This document shows positions 17,593 to 26,877 of a stretch of 35,121 nt of DNA, one piece after another. The notes below the pieces were generated by a model. It searched no databases. It saw nothing but the letters and a program-made list of their open reading frames with translations, and was not told where the DNA came from. Source of the stretch: WQUF01 sp031549885. Its GTDB lineage: Bacteria > Bacillota > Clostridia > Clostridiales > Clostridiaceae. A program made the translations under genes and the position numbers. Every line of letters begins with the position of its first letter. Position 1 is the stretch's first letter. The DNA is taken from positions 1 to 35,121 of the forward strand of contig JAVBPD010000022.1 in NCBI GenBank assembly GCA_031549885.1, given 5' to 3'.

Positions 17593-20415
17593 TTATATCA
17601 TTTTTTCAAGATATTGTCCTGTATATGACCTTTTATTTTTTACAATTTCTTCAGGTGTACCTATAGCTAGTATCTTCCCACCTCTATCTCCACCTTCAGG
17701 GCCTAAATCTATTATATAATCTGCACATTTTATAACATCTAAATTGTGCTCAATTATAATAACAGAATTTTCTTTTTCTACAAGTTTTTTTAAAATTTTT
17801 ATTAATCTTTTTACATCGTGTATATGTAAACCAGTTGTGGGTTCATCTAAAATATACATAGTCTTTCCAGTGCTCTTTTTTGAAAGTTCATAAGCAAGTT
17901 TAATTCTTTGAGCTTCTCCACCAGATAATTGAGTTGCAGGTTGACCAAGCTTTATATATCCAAGCCCCACTTCTAAAAGCATATCTAATTTATTCTTTAT
18001 TCTAGGAAGATTTTCAAAAAATACACATGCCTCATCAACTGTCATTTCAAGTATATCATGTATATTCTTGCCTTTAAATTTAACTTCTAACGTTTCTCTA
18101 TTATATCTCTTTCCTTTGCACACCTCACAAGGCACATATACATCTGATAAAAATTGCATTTCAATTTTAATTATACCATCTCCAGAGCATGCCTCACATC
18201 TTCCGCCTTTTACGTTAAAACTAAACCTTCCATTTTTATAACCTTTCATTTTTGATTCATTTGTATTTGCAAAAACTTCTCTAATTAAATCAAAAACTCC
18301 AGTATATGTTGCAGGGTTAGACCTAGGAGTTCTTCCAATAGGGCTTTGATCTATATCTATGATTTTATCAATGTAATTATCACCTATAATTTCCTTATGC
18401 TGCCCAGGAATGTCTTTAGATTTGTTTATCTTTTTATTTAATCCTCTATAAAGTATTTGATTAACCAGTGTGCTCTTTCCTGAACCTGAGACACCTGTTA
18501 CACATACCATCATTCCAAGGGGAAATTCCACATCAATATCTTTCAAATTGTTTTCTTTAGCACCTAAAACCTTTATATTCTTTCCATTTTTTTCTTTTCT
18601 AATATCAGGCACTTCAACTTTTAATTCACCGCTTAAGTATTTACCTGTAAGTGAACCCTTGTTATTAACTATATCATCTAAATTACCAAAAGCTACTATC
18701 TCTCCACCTTTATATCCAGCGCCTGGTCCCATGTCGACAATATAATCTGCTTCTTTCATTGTATCTTCGTCGTGTTCAACTACAATTAACGTATTACCTA
18801 TGTCTCTTAAATTTTTTAAGGTTCTTATAAGCTTATCGTTGTCTCTTTGATGAAGTCCTATGCTAGGTTCATCTAAAATATATAAAACTCCAACTAAACT
18901 GGAACCAATTTGAGTAGCAAGTCTTATCCTTTGCGCCTCTCCACCTGAAAGAGTACCTGCCATTCTAGAAAGATTTAAATAGTCAAGTCCTACATTTATT
19001 AAAAAGTTTAACCTACTTTTTATTTCTTTAAAAATCTGATTTCCTATTATGGCATCTTTTTCGCTTAATATTAAATTCTCGATAAATGACAGCTCCTCAA
19101 GTACAGACATTTGGCAAAATTCACTAATATTTTTATTTCCTACAGTTATTGAAAGAGCTTCTTTTTTTAACCTTTTACCATTACATGCTGGACATGGTGA
19201 ATTGCTCATAAACCTCTCTATTTCATTTTTAATATAATCTGATTGAGTTTCGAAGTATCTTCTTCTTAAATTTGGAATGACACCTTCAAAGCTTTGATTT
19301 AAATTTAAAACCCCATCATCTCTTTTGTAACTTATTTTAAATTTTTCCCCATCGTTTCCATATAATATTATATCTATCACTTTTTCACTTAGTTGATTAA
19401 TAGGCTTATTTAAGTCAATTTTATACTTTTTAGAAAGACCTTCAATAACGCTAAAAGTCCAAGAGTCTCCTTTTAATATGCTTTCACCCCAAGCTGTTAT
19501 TGCTCCTTCCATGATACTCTTAGTTTTATCAGGAATGATTAATTCCTCATCTATTTCAAGTAATGTTCCAAGTCCATCGCATCTTTCACATTTTCCAAAG
19601 GGAGAATTAAACGAAAAGAGCCTTGGAGCTATTTCATCAATAGATATTCCGCAATCAATACAAGCAAATTTCTCACTAAAAATAAGATCTTCAACATCTA
19701 TTATGTTTACAACAGCAATACCATCAGCCATCTTAAGAGCTGTTTCTAAAGAGTCTGAAAGCCTTCCTCTAATATCTTTTTTTATTATTATTCTATCTAC
19801 AACTGCCTCAATGGTATGCTTTTTATTTTTATCTAAATTAACTTCTTCCTCATCAATTGAATACATAACTCCATCAACTCTAACTCTTATAAATCCATTT
19901 TTTCTAATAGAATCAAAAAGCTTTTGATATTCCCCTTTTCTTCCTCGTATAATAGGGGCAAGTATTTGCGCCTTAGTTCCTTCATCTAATTCTAAAATTT
20001 TATCCACCATTTGATCAACAGTTTGTTGATGAATTTCTTTTCCACAATTTGGACAATGCGGAACACCTATTTTAGCATATAATAATCTTAAATAATCGTA
20101 TATTTCTGTCACAGTTCCCACTGTAGATCTTGGATTCTTGCTAGTTGTTTTTTGATCAATTGAAATAGCTGGTGATAAACCTTCAATGCTTTCTACATCT
20201 GGTTTATCCATTTGCCCTAAAAATTGCCTTGCGTAAGCACTTAATGATTCAACATACCTTCTTTGCCCTTCTGCATATAGAGTATCAAAGGCAAGGGATG
20301 ATTTGCCAGAACCAGAAAGTCCAGTGAATACTATTAGCTTATCTCTAGGGATCTCAATTGAAACATTTTTCAAATTATGTACTTTTGCTCCCTTTATTAC
20401 TATTTTGTCCTTCAT
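17593..20415 (-). CDS. uvrA: Excinuclease ABC subunit A (UvrA)
   Basis: 940 residues, standard length. UvrA is a dimeric ABC-type ATPase that finds DNA damage and loads UvrB. Both nucleotide-binding units are visible: Walker A GLSGSGKSS near the N-terminus and GVSGSGKST in the second half, each with an LSGGEAQRI signature, and zinc-binding cysteine pairs (CPNCGKE, CIDCG, CERCDGLG, CPACNGKRL, CEACSGDG, CEVCKGKRY). GAGGAG precedes the ATG. A good promoter with a LexA-like site just upstream indicates SOS control. In most firmicutes uvrA follows uvrB directly; here they are 12 kb apart. Confidence 0.97.
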   Translation of the reverse strand: MKDKIVIKGAKVHNLKNVSIEIPRDKLIVFTGLSGSGKSSLAFDTLYAEGQRRYVESLSAYARQFLGQMDKPDVESIEGLSPAISIDQKTTSKNPRSTVGTVTEIYDYLRLLYAKIGVPHCPNCGKEIHQQTVDQMVDKILELDEGTKAQILAPIIRGRKGEYQKLFDSIRKNGFIRVRVDGVMYSIDEEEVNLDKNKKHTIEAVVDRIIIKKDIRGRLSDSLETALKMADGIAVVNIIDVEDLIFSEKFACIDCGISIDEIAPRLFSFNSPFGKCERCDGLGTLLEIDEELIIPDKTKSIMEGAITAWGESILKGDSWTFSVIEGLSKKYKIDLNKPINQLSEKVIDIILYGNDGEKFKISYKRDDGVLNLNQSFEGVIPNLRRRYFETQSDYIKNEIERFMSNSPCPACNGKRLKKEALSITVGNKNISEFCQMSVLEELSFIENLILSEKDAIIGNQIFKEIKSRLNFLINVGLDYLNLSRMAGTLSGGEAQRIRLATQIGSSLVGVLYILDEPSIGLHQRDNDKLIRTLKNLRDIGNTLIVVEHDEDTMKEADYIVDMGPGAGYKGGEIVAFGNLDDIVNNKGSLTGKYLSGELKVEVPDIRKEKNGKNIKVLGAKENNLKDIDVEFPLGMMVCVTGVSGSGKSTLVNQILYRGLNKKINKSKDIPGQHKEIIGDNYIDKIIDIDQSPIGRTPRSNPATYTGVFDLIREVFANTNESKMKGYKNGRFSFNVKGGRCEACSGDGIIKIEMQFLSDVYVPCEVCKGKRYNRETLEVKFKGKNIHDILEMTVDEACVFFENLPRIKNKLDMLLEVGLGYIKLGQPATQLSGGEAQRIKLAYELSKKSTGKTMYILDEPTTGLHIHDVKRLIKILKKLVEKENSVIIIEHNLDVIKCADYIIDLGPEGGDRGGKILAIGTPEEIVKNKRSYTGQYLEKMI

Positions 20416-20444
20416 AAAATCTCCTCAAAATAAAAAATCTAAGC

Positions 20445-20494
20445 AAAACAAACATTCGCATAGCTATTGTAATTCTTTTAACTCTCTTAGTCAA
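20445..20494 (-). promoter_or_regulatory. uvrA promoter with LexA-like SOS box
   Basis: On the minus strand TTGACT (20489-20494), a 17-base spacer and TACAAT (20466-20471) form a near-consensus sigma-A promoter. Seven bases further lies CGAATGTTTGTTTT (20445-20458), matching the Gram-positive LexA consensus at most positions. It shares C-N-AA and TTGTTT with the uvrB site, and both sit just after the -10, where a repressor would block initiation. Confidence 0.65.
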
Positions 20495-20802
20495 TATATT
20501 GGTAAAAATATCCTCATTAAAGAGTAAAAATATTTATTTTGAAGAAATTGTTTATTTAACAACTTTATAAGTTAACTTGAAATTGTTTCATTTCACAAAT
20601 ATTTCAATATTGTAACATTAATAAAATTATGGGCTAAAATATCTAACATTAATAAAATATTCCATATAATTATATTTATATTTTAGTTAAATTTATATAA
20701 TTCAATTTCACTTTTATAATATGACATTAATAGTCAACCTAATATATATGACAACAATTCCAAAAAAATGAATTTTTACAATAATTTTTATATTCTACAT
20801 AG

Positions 20803-20911
20803 TTATCCACAAATTATCCACAATCTGTGAATAAGTTTTAATGAAGTTGTAATCTCATTTAAAAAAAATTATCCACATTATCAACAGGTCTAAAAAACAT
20901 ATTTTTCCACA
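20803..20911. other. DnaA-box cluster in the uvrA upstream region
   Basis: Within 109 bp are three perfect TTATCCACA boxes (20803-20811, 20814-20822, 20869-20877), one inverted TTATTCACA (20826-20834), one TTTTCCACA (20903-20911) and a one-mismatch TTATCAACA (20878-20886). The first two starts are 11 bp apart, one helical turn. The intergenic region 20416-20933 is otherwise very AT-rich and holds no gene; its left end carries the uvrA promoter. Another perfect box lies at 21553-21561 within the neighbouring gene. No dnaA or dnaN is here, so this looks like a non-origin DnaA-binding cluster. Confidence 0.75.
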
Positions 20912-20933
20912 GACAAGCTTTTTTAAATTAAAT

Positions 20934-21641
20934 TTATTTTTTTATTTTTAATTTTAAAATTCCATAAAATAATTCGGTTTTATTTTTATCTCCAAAGTTA
21001 ATGCAGAGAATTTTGCGATTTTTTAAAAACACTTCTACAACATTGTTCTCATCTTGTAAAAACACTGTAACTTCTCCTAAATTCTCCTCAATAAACCTTC
21101 CCTTTATAGATTTTCTAGTCTTTATTCCAGATAATTTTTTAACCAAAAAAATATTATCTGCAAATTCAACCTTATCGATATCAGCTAAATTTATATCTAT
21201 ACCATAAAATCCCTTTATTGCTAAACTAGTATTGTTTACGTTTATTTCACTTGGCATTAATATATATGTAGTTATTGTATTTACTGAAAACACTATAAAT
21301 AATACTGCACAAATTATAATCAATACTCTTTTTGATTTAAATATTTCGCTTTTATTAAAACTTAATAAAATCAATACCAATATAGATATTAAAAATAAAT
21401 AAGGGGTTAAATTTATAAAAATGTCAATGTTTAAATTAGTTAGAAATATACCAATAAGAGCAAATATGAGATAAATCCAACCAAAAACTAAAAACAATAA
21501 CCCTAAATCCTTCATAAACTTTAGCTGCTTAAGCGATATTTTCTTCTCATTTTTATCCACAATCTGTAGTTTATTATAAAACTTTAAAAAATAACCGCAG
21601 ATAAACAAAATAGCACATATAATTAAGTAATTTATATACAT
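20934..21641 (-). CDS. Membrane protein, DUF3784-like N-terminus with C-terminal PH-like region
   Basis: 235 residues. Four membrane segments (about 2-20, 47-70, 78-95, 106-130) precede a soluble C-terminal part (about 135-235) rich in beta-strand patterns (IKGFYGIDINLADIDKVEF; GEVTVFLQDENNVVEVFL), like the bacterial PH domains of small membrane proteins. The first ~100 residues resemble DUF3784. Function unknown. It follows the 92-residue gene after a terminator whose U-tract runs into this gene's ribosome site. A perfect DnaA box lies inside its coding sequence. Confidence 0.6.
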   Translation of the reverse strand: MYINYLIICAILFICGYFLKFYNKLQIVDKNEKKISLKQLKFMKDLGLLFLVFGWIYLIFALIGIFLTNLNIDIFINLTPYLFLISILVLILLSFNKSEIFKSKRVLIIICAVLFIVFSVNTITTYILMPSEINVNNTSLAIKGFYGIDINLADIDKVEFADNIFLVKKLSGIKTRKSIKGRFIEENLGEVTVFLQDENNVVEVFLKNRKILCINFGDKNKTELFYGILKLKIKK

Positions 21642-21658
21642 AAAATTCTCCTATAAAT

Positions 21659-21706
21659 AAAAGCATTACTTACTGTTATAAAAATATACCAGTAATTAAT
21701 GCTTTT
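21659..21706 (-). terminator. Terminator after the 92-residue gene
   Basis: A 17-bp stem with a single mismatch (21659-21675 with 21690-21706) lies 16 bases past the preceding stop. On the minus strand the stem ends TGCTTTT and continues into ATTTATAGGAG, so the U-tract abuts the next gene's Shine-Dalgarno sequence; readthrough could influence that gene. Confidence 0.75.
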
Positions 21707-21721
21707 ATAAATTAATATTGA

Positions 21722-22000
21722 TCATTTATTTATAACGTGAACTGCAATACCAATTAAAGCTGCTGATGGAATTGCAATTAATAAACCATATTGCCATCCA
21801 TTTATTAAAAACATTAGCAAAAACAAAAATAAACCAACACCAATGCTCCAAATAGGAACCGCAAATCTATTTAAATCTATTTTTTCATTAATTTTTTCAT
21901 ATAAAGTCATTTTATGTGGTTTATCGCTTTTAGTATTTTTATTACCTTTAACATTATACTTCTTAATTGAAGCACCTTTTATGGTTTTCTTCTTTGCCAT
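21722..22000 (-). CDS. Small two-helix membrane protein, function unknown
   Basis: 92 residues. A very basic N-terminal tail (MAKKKTIKGASIKK, residues 1-14) and a polar region are followed by two membrane segments (about 47-65 and 70-88) separated by a short GWQYG turn. AAGGAGACAA precedes the ATG. Both ends of the protein would be cytoplasmic with the Lys-rich part inside. I do not recognise the family. It lies 129 bp downstream of glmM without a clear terminator between them, and it has its own strong terminator. Confidence 0.6.
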   Translation of the reverse strand: MAKKKTIKGASIKKYNVKGNKNTKSDKPHKMTLYEKINEKIDLNRFAVPIWSIGVGLFLFLLMFLINGWQYGLLIAIPSAALIGIAVHVINK

Positions 22001-22129
22001 ATTTTTGTCTCCTTACTATAGATATAATATAAATCCATTAAATATAGGTATAGTACTAAATTTTAGCTTCTTGACTACTAATTATACATGGAAATAAACT
22101 TTTTTTCTAGTTATTAATATAAAAATTAA

Positions 22130-23479
22130 TTAATTCCTTGATTTTTCTTCAATTATACTACATATATTCTTAGCATATTCATTTATATCATTCTTATTTT
22201 CTCCCTCAATCATAACCCTTATATAGCTTTCAGTGCCTGAAGGCCTTACTAATACTCTTCCTCTATCTCCTAAAATATCCTCAACCTCTTTAATTTTATT
22301 TATAATTTCTTTATCTTCATAGCAAATATTCTTTTTATCTGGTGATACATCAACATTTATTAGTACCTGAGGAAGCTCAGTTATGATTTTAGAAAGCTTG
22401 CTTAATTTTGTATCAGAGTATCGCATAATTTTAGAAATTTGCAATGAAGTTAAGATTCCATCTCCGGTGTTAGCATACTTTAAAAATATAATATGTCCAG
22501 ATTGTTCTCCACCTAAAGAATAATCCTCCTTAAGCATTTCTTCAAGAACATATCTATCTCCAACCTTTGTTTTTACAACCTTAATTCCAATCTTATTTAG
22601 CCCAATAAAAAGCCCTAAATTGCTCATTACTGTTGTAACTAAGGTATTTTTATTAAGCTCCCCTATTTTCTTCATATGATCTGCACAAATGGCCATTATA
22701 AAATCACCGTTTATAATATCACCATTTTCATCAATGCAAAGACATCTATCAGCATCACCGTCATATGCAAATCCAATATCACATTTATTCTTTAATACAA
22801 ATTCTTTTAAGGAATCAAGATGTGTAGATCCGCAATTTAAATTAATATTAAGACCATCAGGCTCATTTCCCATTATATAAACTTCAGCCTTTAAACTTTT
22901 AAAAACATCTTCAGCAATTTTATAAGATGCTCCATGTGCACAATCAAGCGCAACTTTAAATCCACAAAGATCAACGTCAACAGTAGATTCCAAATGTTCC
23001 TCATAATCTTCAATTGCGTTTTCAATAGATAATATTTTTCCTATATTATCTTTATTTTGCTTTGGAATTTCATCAAAAGCTTCTTCAATAAAATATTGAA
23101 TCCTGTCTTCCATATCATCAGGAAGCTTATATCCATTATTGTCAAAAAATTTAATACCATTGTATTCAGCAGGGTTATGAGATGCTGAAATCATAACTCC
23201 AGCGTCACACTCATAGTGTTTAACCAAATAAGAAACAGCAGGGGTAGGTATAACTCCAACAATTAATGCCTCTGCACCTACTGAAATTATGCCATTGCAA
23301 AGTGCATTTTGCAGTATATCTTTAGAAATTCTCGTATCTGTTCCAATAAGTATTCTAGGTTTATGGCTTCCACTTGTCAATACATGAGCTCCAGCTCTCC
23401 CTAAATCATAAGCTAACTCTTTAGTCAAATCCTTGTTTACTATACCTCTTACACCATCAGTTCCAAATATTCTGCTCAT
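22130..23479 (-). CDS. glmM: Phosphoglucosamine mutase (GlmM)
   Basis: 449 residues. GlmM converts glucosamine-6-phosphate to glucosamine-1-phosphate on the way to UDP-GlcNAc. The phosphoserine loop is SASHNPAEYNG (Ser 100), the metal site DGDADR, the sugar-binding motif GGEQSGH and the phosphate-binding RPSGTESYIRVM. In firmicutes glmM follows cdaA-cdaR and GlmM binds and inhibits CdaA, linking c-di-AMP to wall precursor supply. Here butyrate kinase lies between cdaR and glmM, with a 20-bp gap to glmM. Confidence 0.97.
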   Translation of the reverse strand: MSRIFGTDGVRGIVNKDLTKELAYDLGRAGAHVLTSGSHKPRILIGTDTRISKDILQNALCNGIISVGAEALIVGVIPTPAVSYLVKHYECDAGVMISASHNPAEYNGIKFFDNNGYKLPDDMEDRIQYFIEEAFDEIPKQNKDNIGKILSIENAIEDYEEHLESTVDVDLCGFKVALDCAHGASYKIAEDVFKSLKAEVYIMGNEPDGLNINLNCGSTHLDSLKEFVLKNKCDIGFAYDGDADRCLCIDENGDIINGDFIMAICADHMKKIGELNKNTLVTTVMSNLGLFIGLNKIGIKVVKTKVGDRYVLEEMLKEDYSLGGEQSGHIIFLKYANTGDGILTSLQISKIMRYSDTKLSKLSKIITELPQVLINVDVSPDKKNICYEDKEIINKIKEVEDILGDRGRVLVRPSGTESYIRVMIEGENKNDINEYAKNICSIIEEKSRN

Positions 23480-23499
23480 TTTAAAAACTCCTTTGAAAA

Positions 23500-24570
23500 T
23501 TATTGTATGTAATCTTTTGCTCTTTCTTCCTTATTTAAAACTCTTAAAGCACCTTGGGTTAAAGCTAATAACTCATCTTCACCTGGATAAACGACCACAT
23601 TTGCAATAAATTTAACCATATCTTCAATGTCTTTTACTACTTTATCACTATATGCAATACCACCTGTTAATATTATTGAATCTACTTCCCCTTTTAAAGC
23701 TGCAGCGCATTTGCCAACTTCCTTTCCTATTTGATATATAAAAGCATCGTATATCTTAACATATTTTTCATCTAGTGCATTTACCCTATCTTCCACTACC
23801 ATTAAACTGTTGGTGTTTAAATAAGCTACCATGCCACCTTTACCAGCTAATTTCTTTAAAATTTCTTCTTTTGTATATTTTCCACTAAAGCACATATTTA
23901 CAAGATCGGCTGCAGGAAGCCCTCCGCTTCTTTCAGGAGAAAATGGTCCTTCTCCATTTAAGGCATTATTTACATCAACCACTTTTCCCCTTTTATGGCA
24001 AGCGACTGAAATCCCACCACCTAAATGAGCAACGATCAAATTTAAACTTTCATATGTTACATTTTTTTCTTTAGCATATCTTTTAGCAACAGCTTTATGA
24101 TTTAAAGCATGAAAAATACTCTTCCTATCTATTTCAGGAAGGCCTGAAGGTCTTGCACAATCTTCCATTTCATCAACTACAACTGGATCTACAATAAAGC
24201 TTGGAATGTTATGCATAGAAGCTATATCATAAGCTATAAGTGCCGCCAAATTAGATGCATGTTCCCCATACTCTGAATTTTTTAAATGTTTAAGCATTAG
24301 ATCGTTTATTAAATAAGTTCCACTTTCAAGGGGCTTTAAAAGTCCACCCCTCGCCACCACTGCATTAAGAGAAGATAAATCAAAATTTTTACTTTTTAAA
24401 ATATCTAAAATGTTGTTTAATCTAAATTCATATTGATCAGCTATCTTTTTATATTTGCTAATTTCTTCATTGCTATGAACAATCTTTTCAATAAATATGA
24501 CATTTTCATCCTCAAAAACGCTAATCTTTGTTGATGTAGATCCAGGATTAATTGCAAGTATTCTAAACAT
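23500..24570 (-). CDS. buk: Butyrate kinase
   Basis: 356 residues of the acetate kinase fold, with the N-terminal NPGSTSTKISVF motif, HALNHKAVAKRYA, the AHLGGGISVA active-site region and a C-terminal LTGGIAYSDKV motif. Butyrate kinase makes ATP and butyrate from butyryl phosphate, the last step of clostridial butyrate formation. The usual partner ptb is not next to it; it is inserted between cdaR and glmM, 39 bp after cdaR. It may be a second copy or act on branched-chain acids; sequence alone does not tell. Identity as a member of the Buk family is firm. Confidence 0.9.
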   Translation of the reverse strand: MFRILAINPGSTSTKISVFEDENVIFIEKIVHSNEEISKYKKIADQYEFRLNNILDILKSKNFDLSSLNAVVARGGLLKPLESGTYLINDLMLKHLKNSEYGEHASNLAALIAYDIASMHNIPSFIVDPVVVDEMEDCARPSGLPEIDRKSIFHALNHKAVAKRYAKEKNVTYESLNLIVAHLGGGISVACHKRGKVVDVNNALNGEGPFSPERSGGLPAADLVNMCFSGKYTKEEILKKLAGKGGMVAYLNTNSLMVVEDRVNALDEKYVKIYDAFIYQIGKEVGKCAAALKGEVDSIILTGGIAYSDKVVKDIEDMVKFIANVVVYPGEDELLALTQGALRVLNKEERAKDYIQ

Positions 24571-24609
24571 AAATACCTCCTACTTTAACTTTTTCTAAAA
24601 CTTCATCAT

Positions 24610-25845
24610 TTAATTTTTAGTTAATGTTACTTCAATTTTATCTGGTGAAATAGATACAGTGCTTACGCTACTAGGTTTATTTAATTTAACTGGCACTTGA
24701 TGAATTCCTTCATTTAAATTTGTTAGATCAAGATAAGCATTTACATTATCTTGGTTTAAAGGATCTAAATCACTTTTTTTCCCTTGTAGTATTACAGAGA
24801 CCTCTTCAGCACTAAGCTGTGCACTTAAGGATGTATTTAAATTAATAGTTTTAATAGGTAATCTTAAATTCTTAGTTTCTATTTTAGACAAAACATAATT
24901 TGCTTTTACACTCATAGTATTTACTGCTTTGCCACTGTCTATTACATATAATCCATCTGGTATAACTAATCTAACATCATTATTTGTATCAAGCTTTGAT
25001 AGATCAATAGTTTCTGTAGATATTTCTTTAGTTTTATCTAATAAATCACTGCTTCCTGCAATTTGTATTACTGATGGATCTGTGATTTTTGAATCCACCT
25101 CAATATTATCAGGAAGGGTTCCCTTTTCTTTTATAACAACTGGTACAGTCTTTATTTTGCTTATAATAGCCCTTGTCTTTATTATATCTGGAGTAATAGT
25201 AATATCATTGCCTGTATACACTCTACCATCTGCAGTATAAGCCTTAAGACTTTGGGATAAATCAATAATATTTTGTTGATTGCTAATATCTAAAGAAAAA
25301 CCGACTTTATCTATCTTATTAACTGAATCTTTTGGGCCAGATATATCTACAGTTGACTCAAAAGTACAACCTAAATATATATATCCTTCTGCTGGTTTAC
25401 CTGTTGTGAAAACAGTTATATCTTTTTCAACTTGCAATTTTTCAACAAGATCTATGTTTATATTGCCCTTAGTATTTGTTAAACTAGCATCATTAGGCCA
25501 TTTTGTTATTGAATATTCAAGGTTGTTTCTACCTGCTTTTAATGATTTTCCTCTTAAATCTACTTCCACAGTAAACTGGCCAGGTGTTATTTCTGCATTG
25601 GCATTTAAATTTCTTAACTTAATTCTTATATTAGTAGTTAGATATCTAGCAGAATCTGATAATAATAAATTATTATCGCTTAAAACCTCTTGATTTATAA
25701 TATTAACACGAACGCCACCTATAATAGTCGTCCTTTCAGGATTATCCATGTTATATCTATATAACCATAAAAAAAAGGCTACTAAAACGCAGGAAATTCT
25801 AATCATTATTTCCTTTTTAGAAATTTTGGAAGGTTTATCTTCCAT
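24610..25845 (-). CDS. cdaR: YbbR-domain protein CdaR, regulator of CdaA
   Basis: 411 residues. A short cytoplasmic N-terminus and one membrane helix (about 13-25) anchor an extracytoplasmic part made of about four YbbR repeats, visible as recurring VEV-DLRGKSLKAG, SGPKDSVNKID, AGSSDLLDKTKEI and LQGKKSDLD-type units. CdaR binds CdaA and modulates its c-di-AMP synthesis. The gene start overlaps cdaA by about 40 bases; GAAGGTGAAGAG precedes its ATG inside cdaA, indicating coupling. Confidence 0.93.
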   Translation of the reverse strand: MEDKPSKISKKEIMIRISCVLVAFFLWLYRYNMDNPERTTIIGGVRVNIINQEVLSDNNLLLSDSARYLTTNIRIKLRNLNANAEITPGQFTVEVDLRGKSLKAGRNNLEYSITKWPNDASLTNTKGNINIDLVEKLQVEKDITVFTTGKPAEGYIYLGCTFESTVDISGPKDSVNKIDKVGFSLDISNQQNIIDLSQSLKAYTADGRVYTGNDITITPDIIKTRAIISKIKTVPVVIKEKGTLPDNIEVDSKITDPSVIQIAGSSDLLDKTKEISTETIDLSKLDTNNDVRLVIPDGLYVIDSGKAVNTMSVKANYVLSKIETKNLRLPIKTINLNTSLSAQLSAEEVSVILQGKKSDLDPLNQDNVNAYLDLTNLNEGIHQVPVKLNKPSSVSTVSISPDKIEVTLTKN

Positions 25846-26705
25846 ATGCTCTTCACCTTCTCTCTAAACTCACTATTCCTCACTCTTCTCATCTTAAGTA
25901 TTTTTAAAAGTATTTCTTGCAATCTATTTTTATCATAATTTCTAGTAATATTTCCGTTAATAGCGAGGGAAATATTTCCAGTTTCTTCAGAAACTATAAT
26001 AACAAGAGCATCGGAATTTTCAGAAAGGCCAATTCCAGCGCGATGCCTTGTTCCTAATTTTTTATTTATATTTTCATTTTGCGTAAGAGGCAAAAAACAT
26101 GCTGCAGCTGCAACTCTATCGTTTTTAATTATAACAGCTCCATCGTGAAGAGGTGTATTTACAACAAAAATATTTTCTAAAAGCCCTGCTGAAATCTTTG
26201 CATCAAGAACTACTCCAGTCTTTATTATTTCACTAAGCCCTGTATTTTGTTCTATGGCAATTAATGCACCTACTTCACCCTTGGACATATTATCAACAGC
26301 AGTAACAATTTCATAGATAATCTTTTCTAATTGCTCATCGCTATTTTGAAAAATTTGACTATCTCGAAATGTGCTCCTTCCAAGCTGCTCTAATGCCCTT
26401 CTTACTTCAGGCTGAAAAATTACAATGATGGTTATAATTCCTATGGTTATAGTTGACTGAAGTATCCAATACAAAGTGTATAAGTTTAATATTTGAGCTG
26501 CAAACATTAATACAAAGATAAATACTACACCTTTTAATAATTGTTCAGCCCTAGTTTCCTTTATAATTTTGTATAATCTATACAAAATATATGAAACCAC
26601 TAAAATATCGACTATTCCTAAAAAAGTAATGTTATTTACAGCGCTCATTATTACATCATTAAAAAATCCAGAAATATTCTCGCCGATATTTGTTAAAAAT
26701 TCCAA
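25806..26705 (-). CDS. cdaA: Diadenylate cyclase CdaA
   Basis: About 299 residues. Three membrane helices (about 30-100) precede a DAC domain that condenses two ATP into c-di-AMP, an essential signal for osmotic and wall balance. The active-site motifs LHDGAVII (about 187-193) and GTRHRAGIGLSE (about 219-230) are visible. I chose TTG at 26705 because GAGGTG ends at a good distance before it; a GTG at 26714 would be three residues longer but overlaps the ribosome site. It heads cdaA-cdaR-buk-glmM and is divergent from the small membrane protein at 26878. Confidence 0.95.
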   Translation of the reverse strand: MEFLTNIGENISGFFNDVIMSAVNNITFLGIVDILVVSYILYRLYKIIKETRAEQLLKGVVFIFVLMFAAQILNLYTLYWILQSTITIGIITIIVIFQPEVRRALEQLGRSTFRDSQIFQNSDEQLEKIIYEIVTAVDNMSKGEVGALIAIEQNTGLSEIIKTGVVLDAKISAGLLENIFVVNTPLHDGAVIIKNDRVAAAACFLPLTQNENINKKLGTRHRAGIGLSENSDALVIIVSEETGNISLAINGNITRNYDKNRLQEILLKILKMRRVRNSEFREKVKSIWKINLPKFLKRK

Positions 26706-26815
26706 AATATTCACCTCGATAATAAGTATTACAATTAATTATAACTAAAACAGCCTTTTTAATAAAGGGCAATTATGATTATTTTAAAATATGTAAACAA
26801 CATTTTTGTTTTATG

Positions 26816-26824
26816 TGGTATAAT
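26816..26824 (+). promoter_or_regulatory. Extended -10 promoter of the small plus-strand membrane gene
   Basis: TGG-TATAAT (26816-26824) is a consensus extended -10 element located about 54 bases upstream of the ATG at 26878. No good -35 is present, as often tolerated with an extended -10. The region is shared with the divergent cdaA operon. Confidence 0.5.
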
Positions 26825-26877
26825 AATAGTCGATTATATTAAAAAAAATTCTAGTCCAAATGGTAGGGGTGGATGAT

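Noticed and set aside
19478..19927. 149-codon open frame on the plus strand opposite uvrA
   Set aside because: Lies entirely antisense to a conserved gene, with no ribosome site and a composition dictated by the uvrA codons; a shadow frame, like the other plus-strand frames opposite genes.
20803..20911. Chromosomal origin oriC
   Set aside because: DnaA boxes are present, but no dnaA, dnaN, rpmH or gyrase genes are nearby, and the flanking genes are uvrA and a membrane protein.
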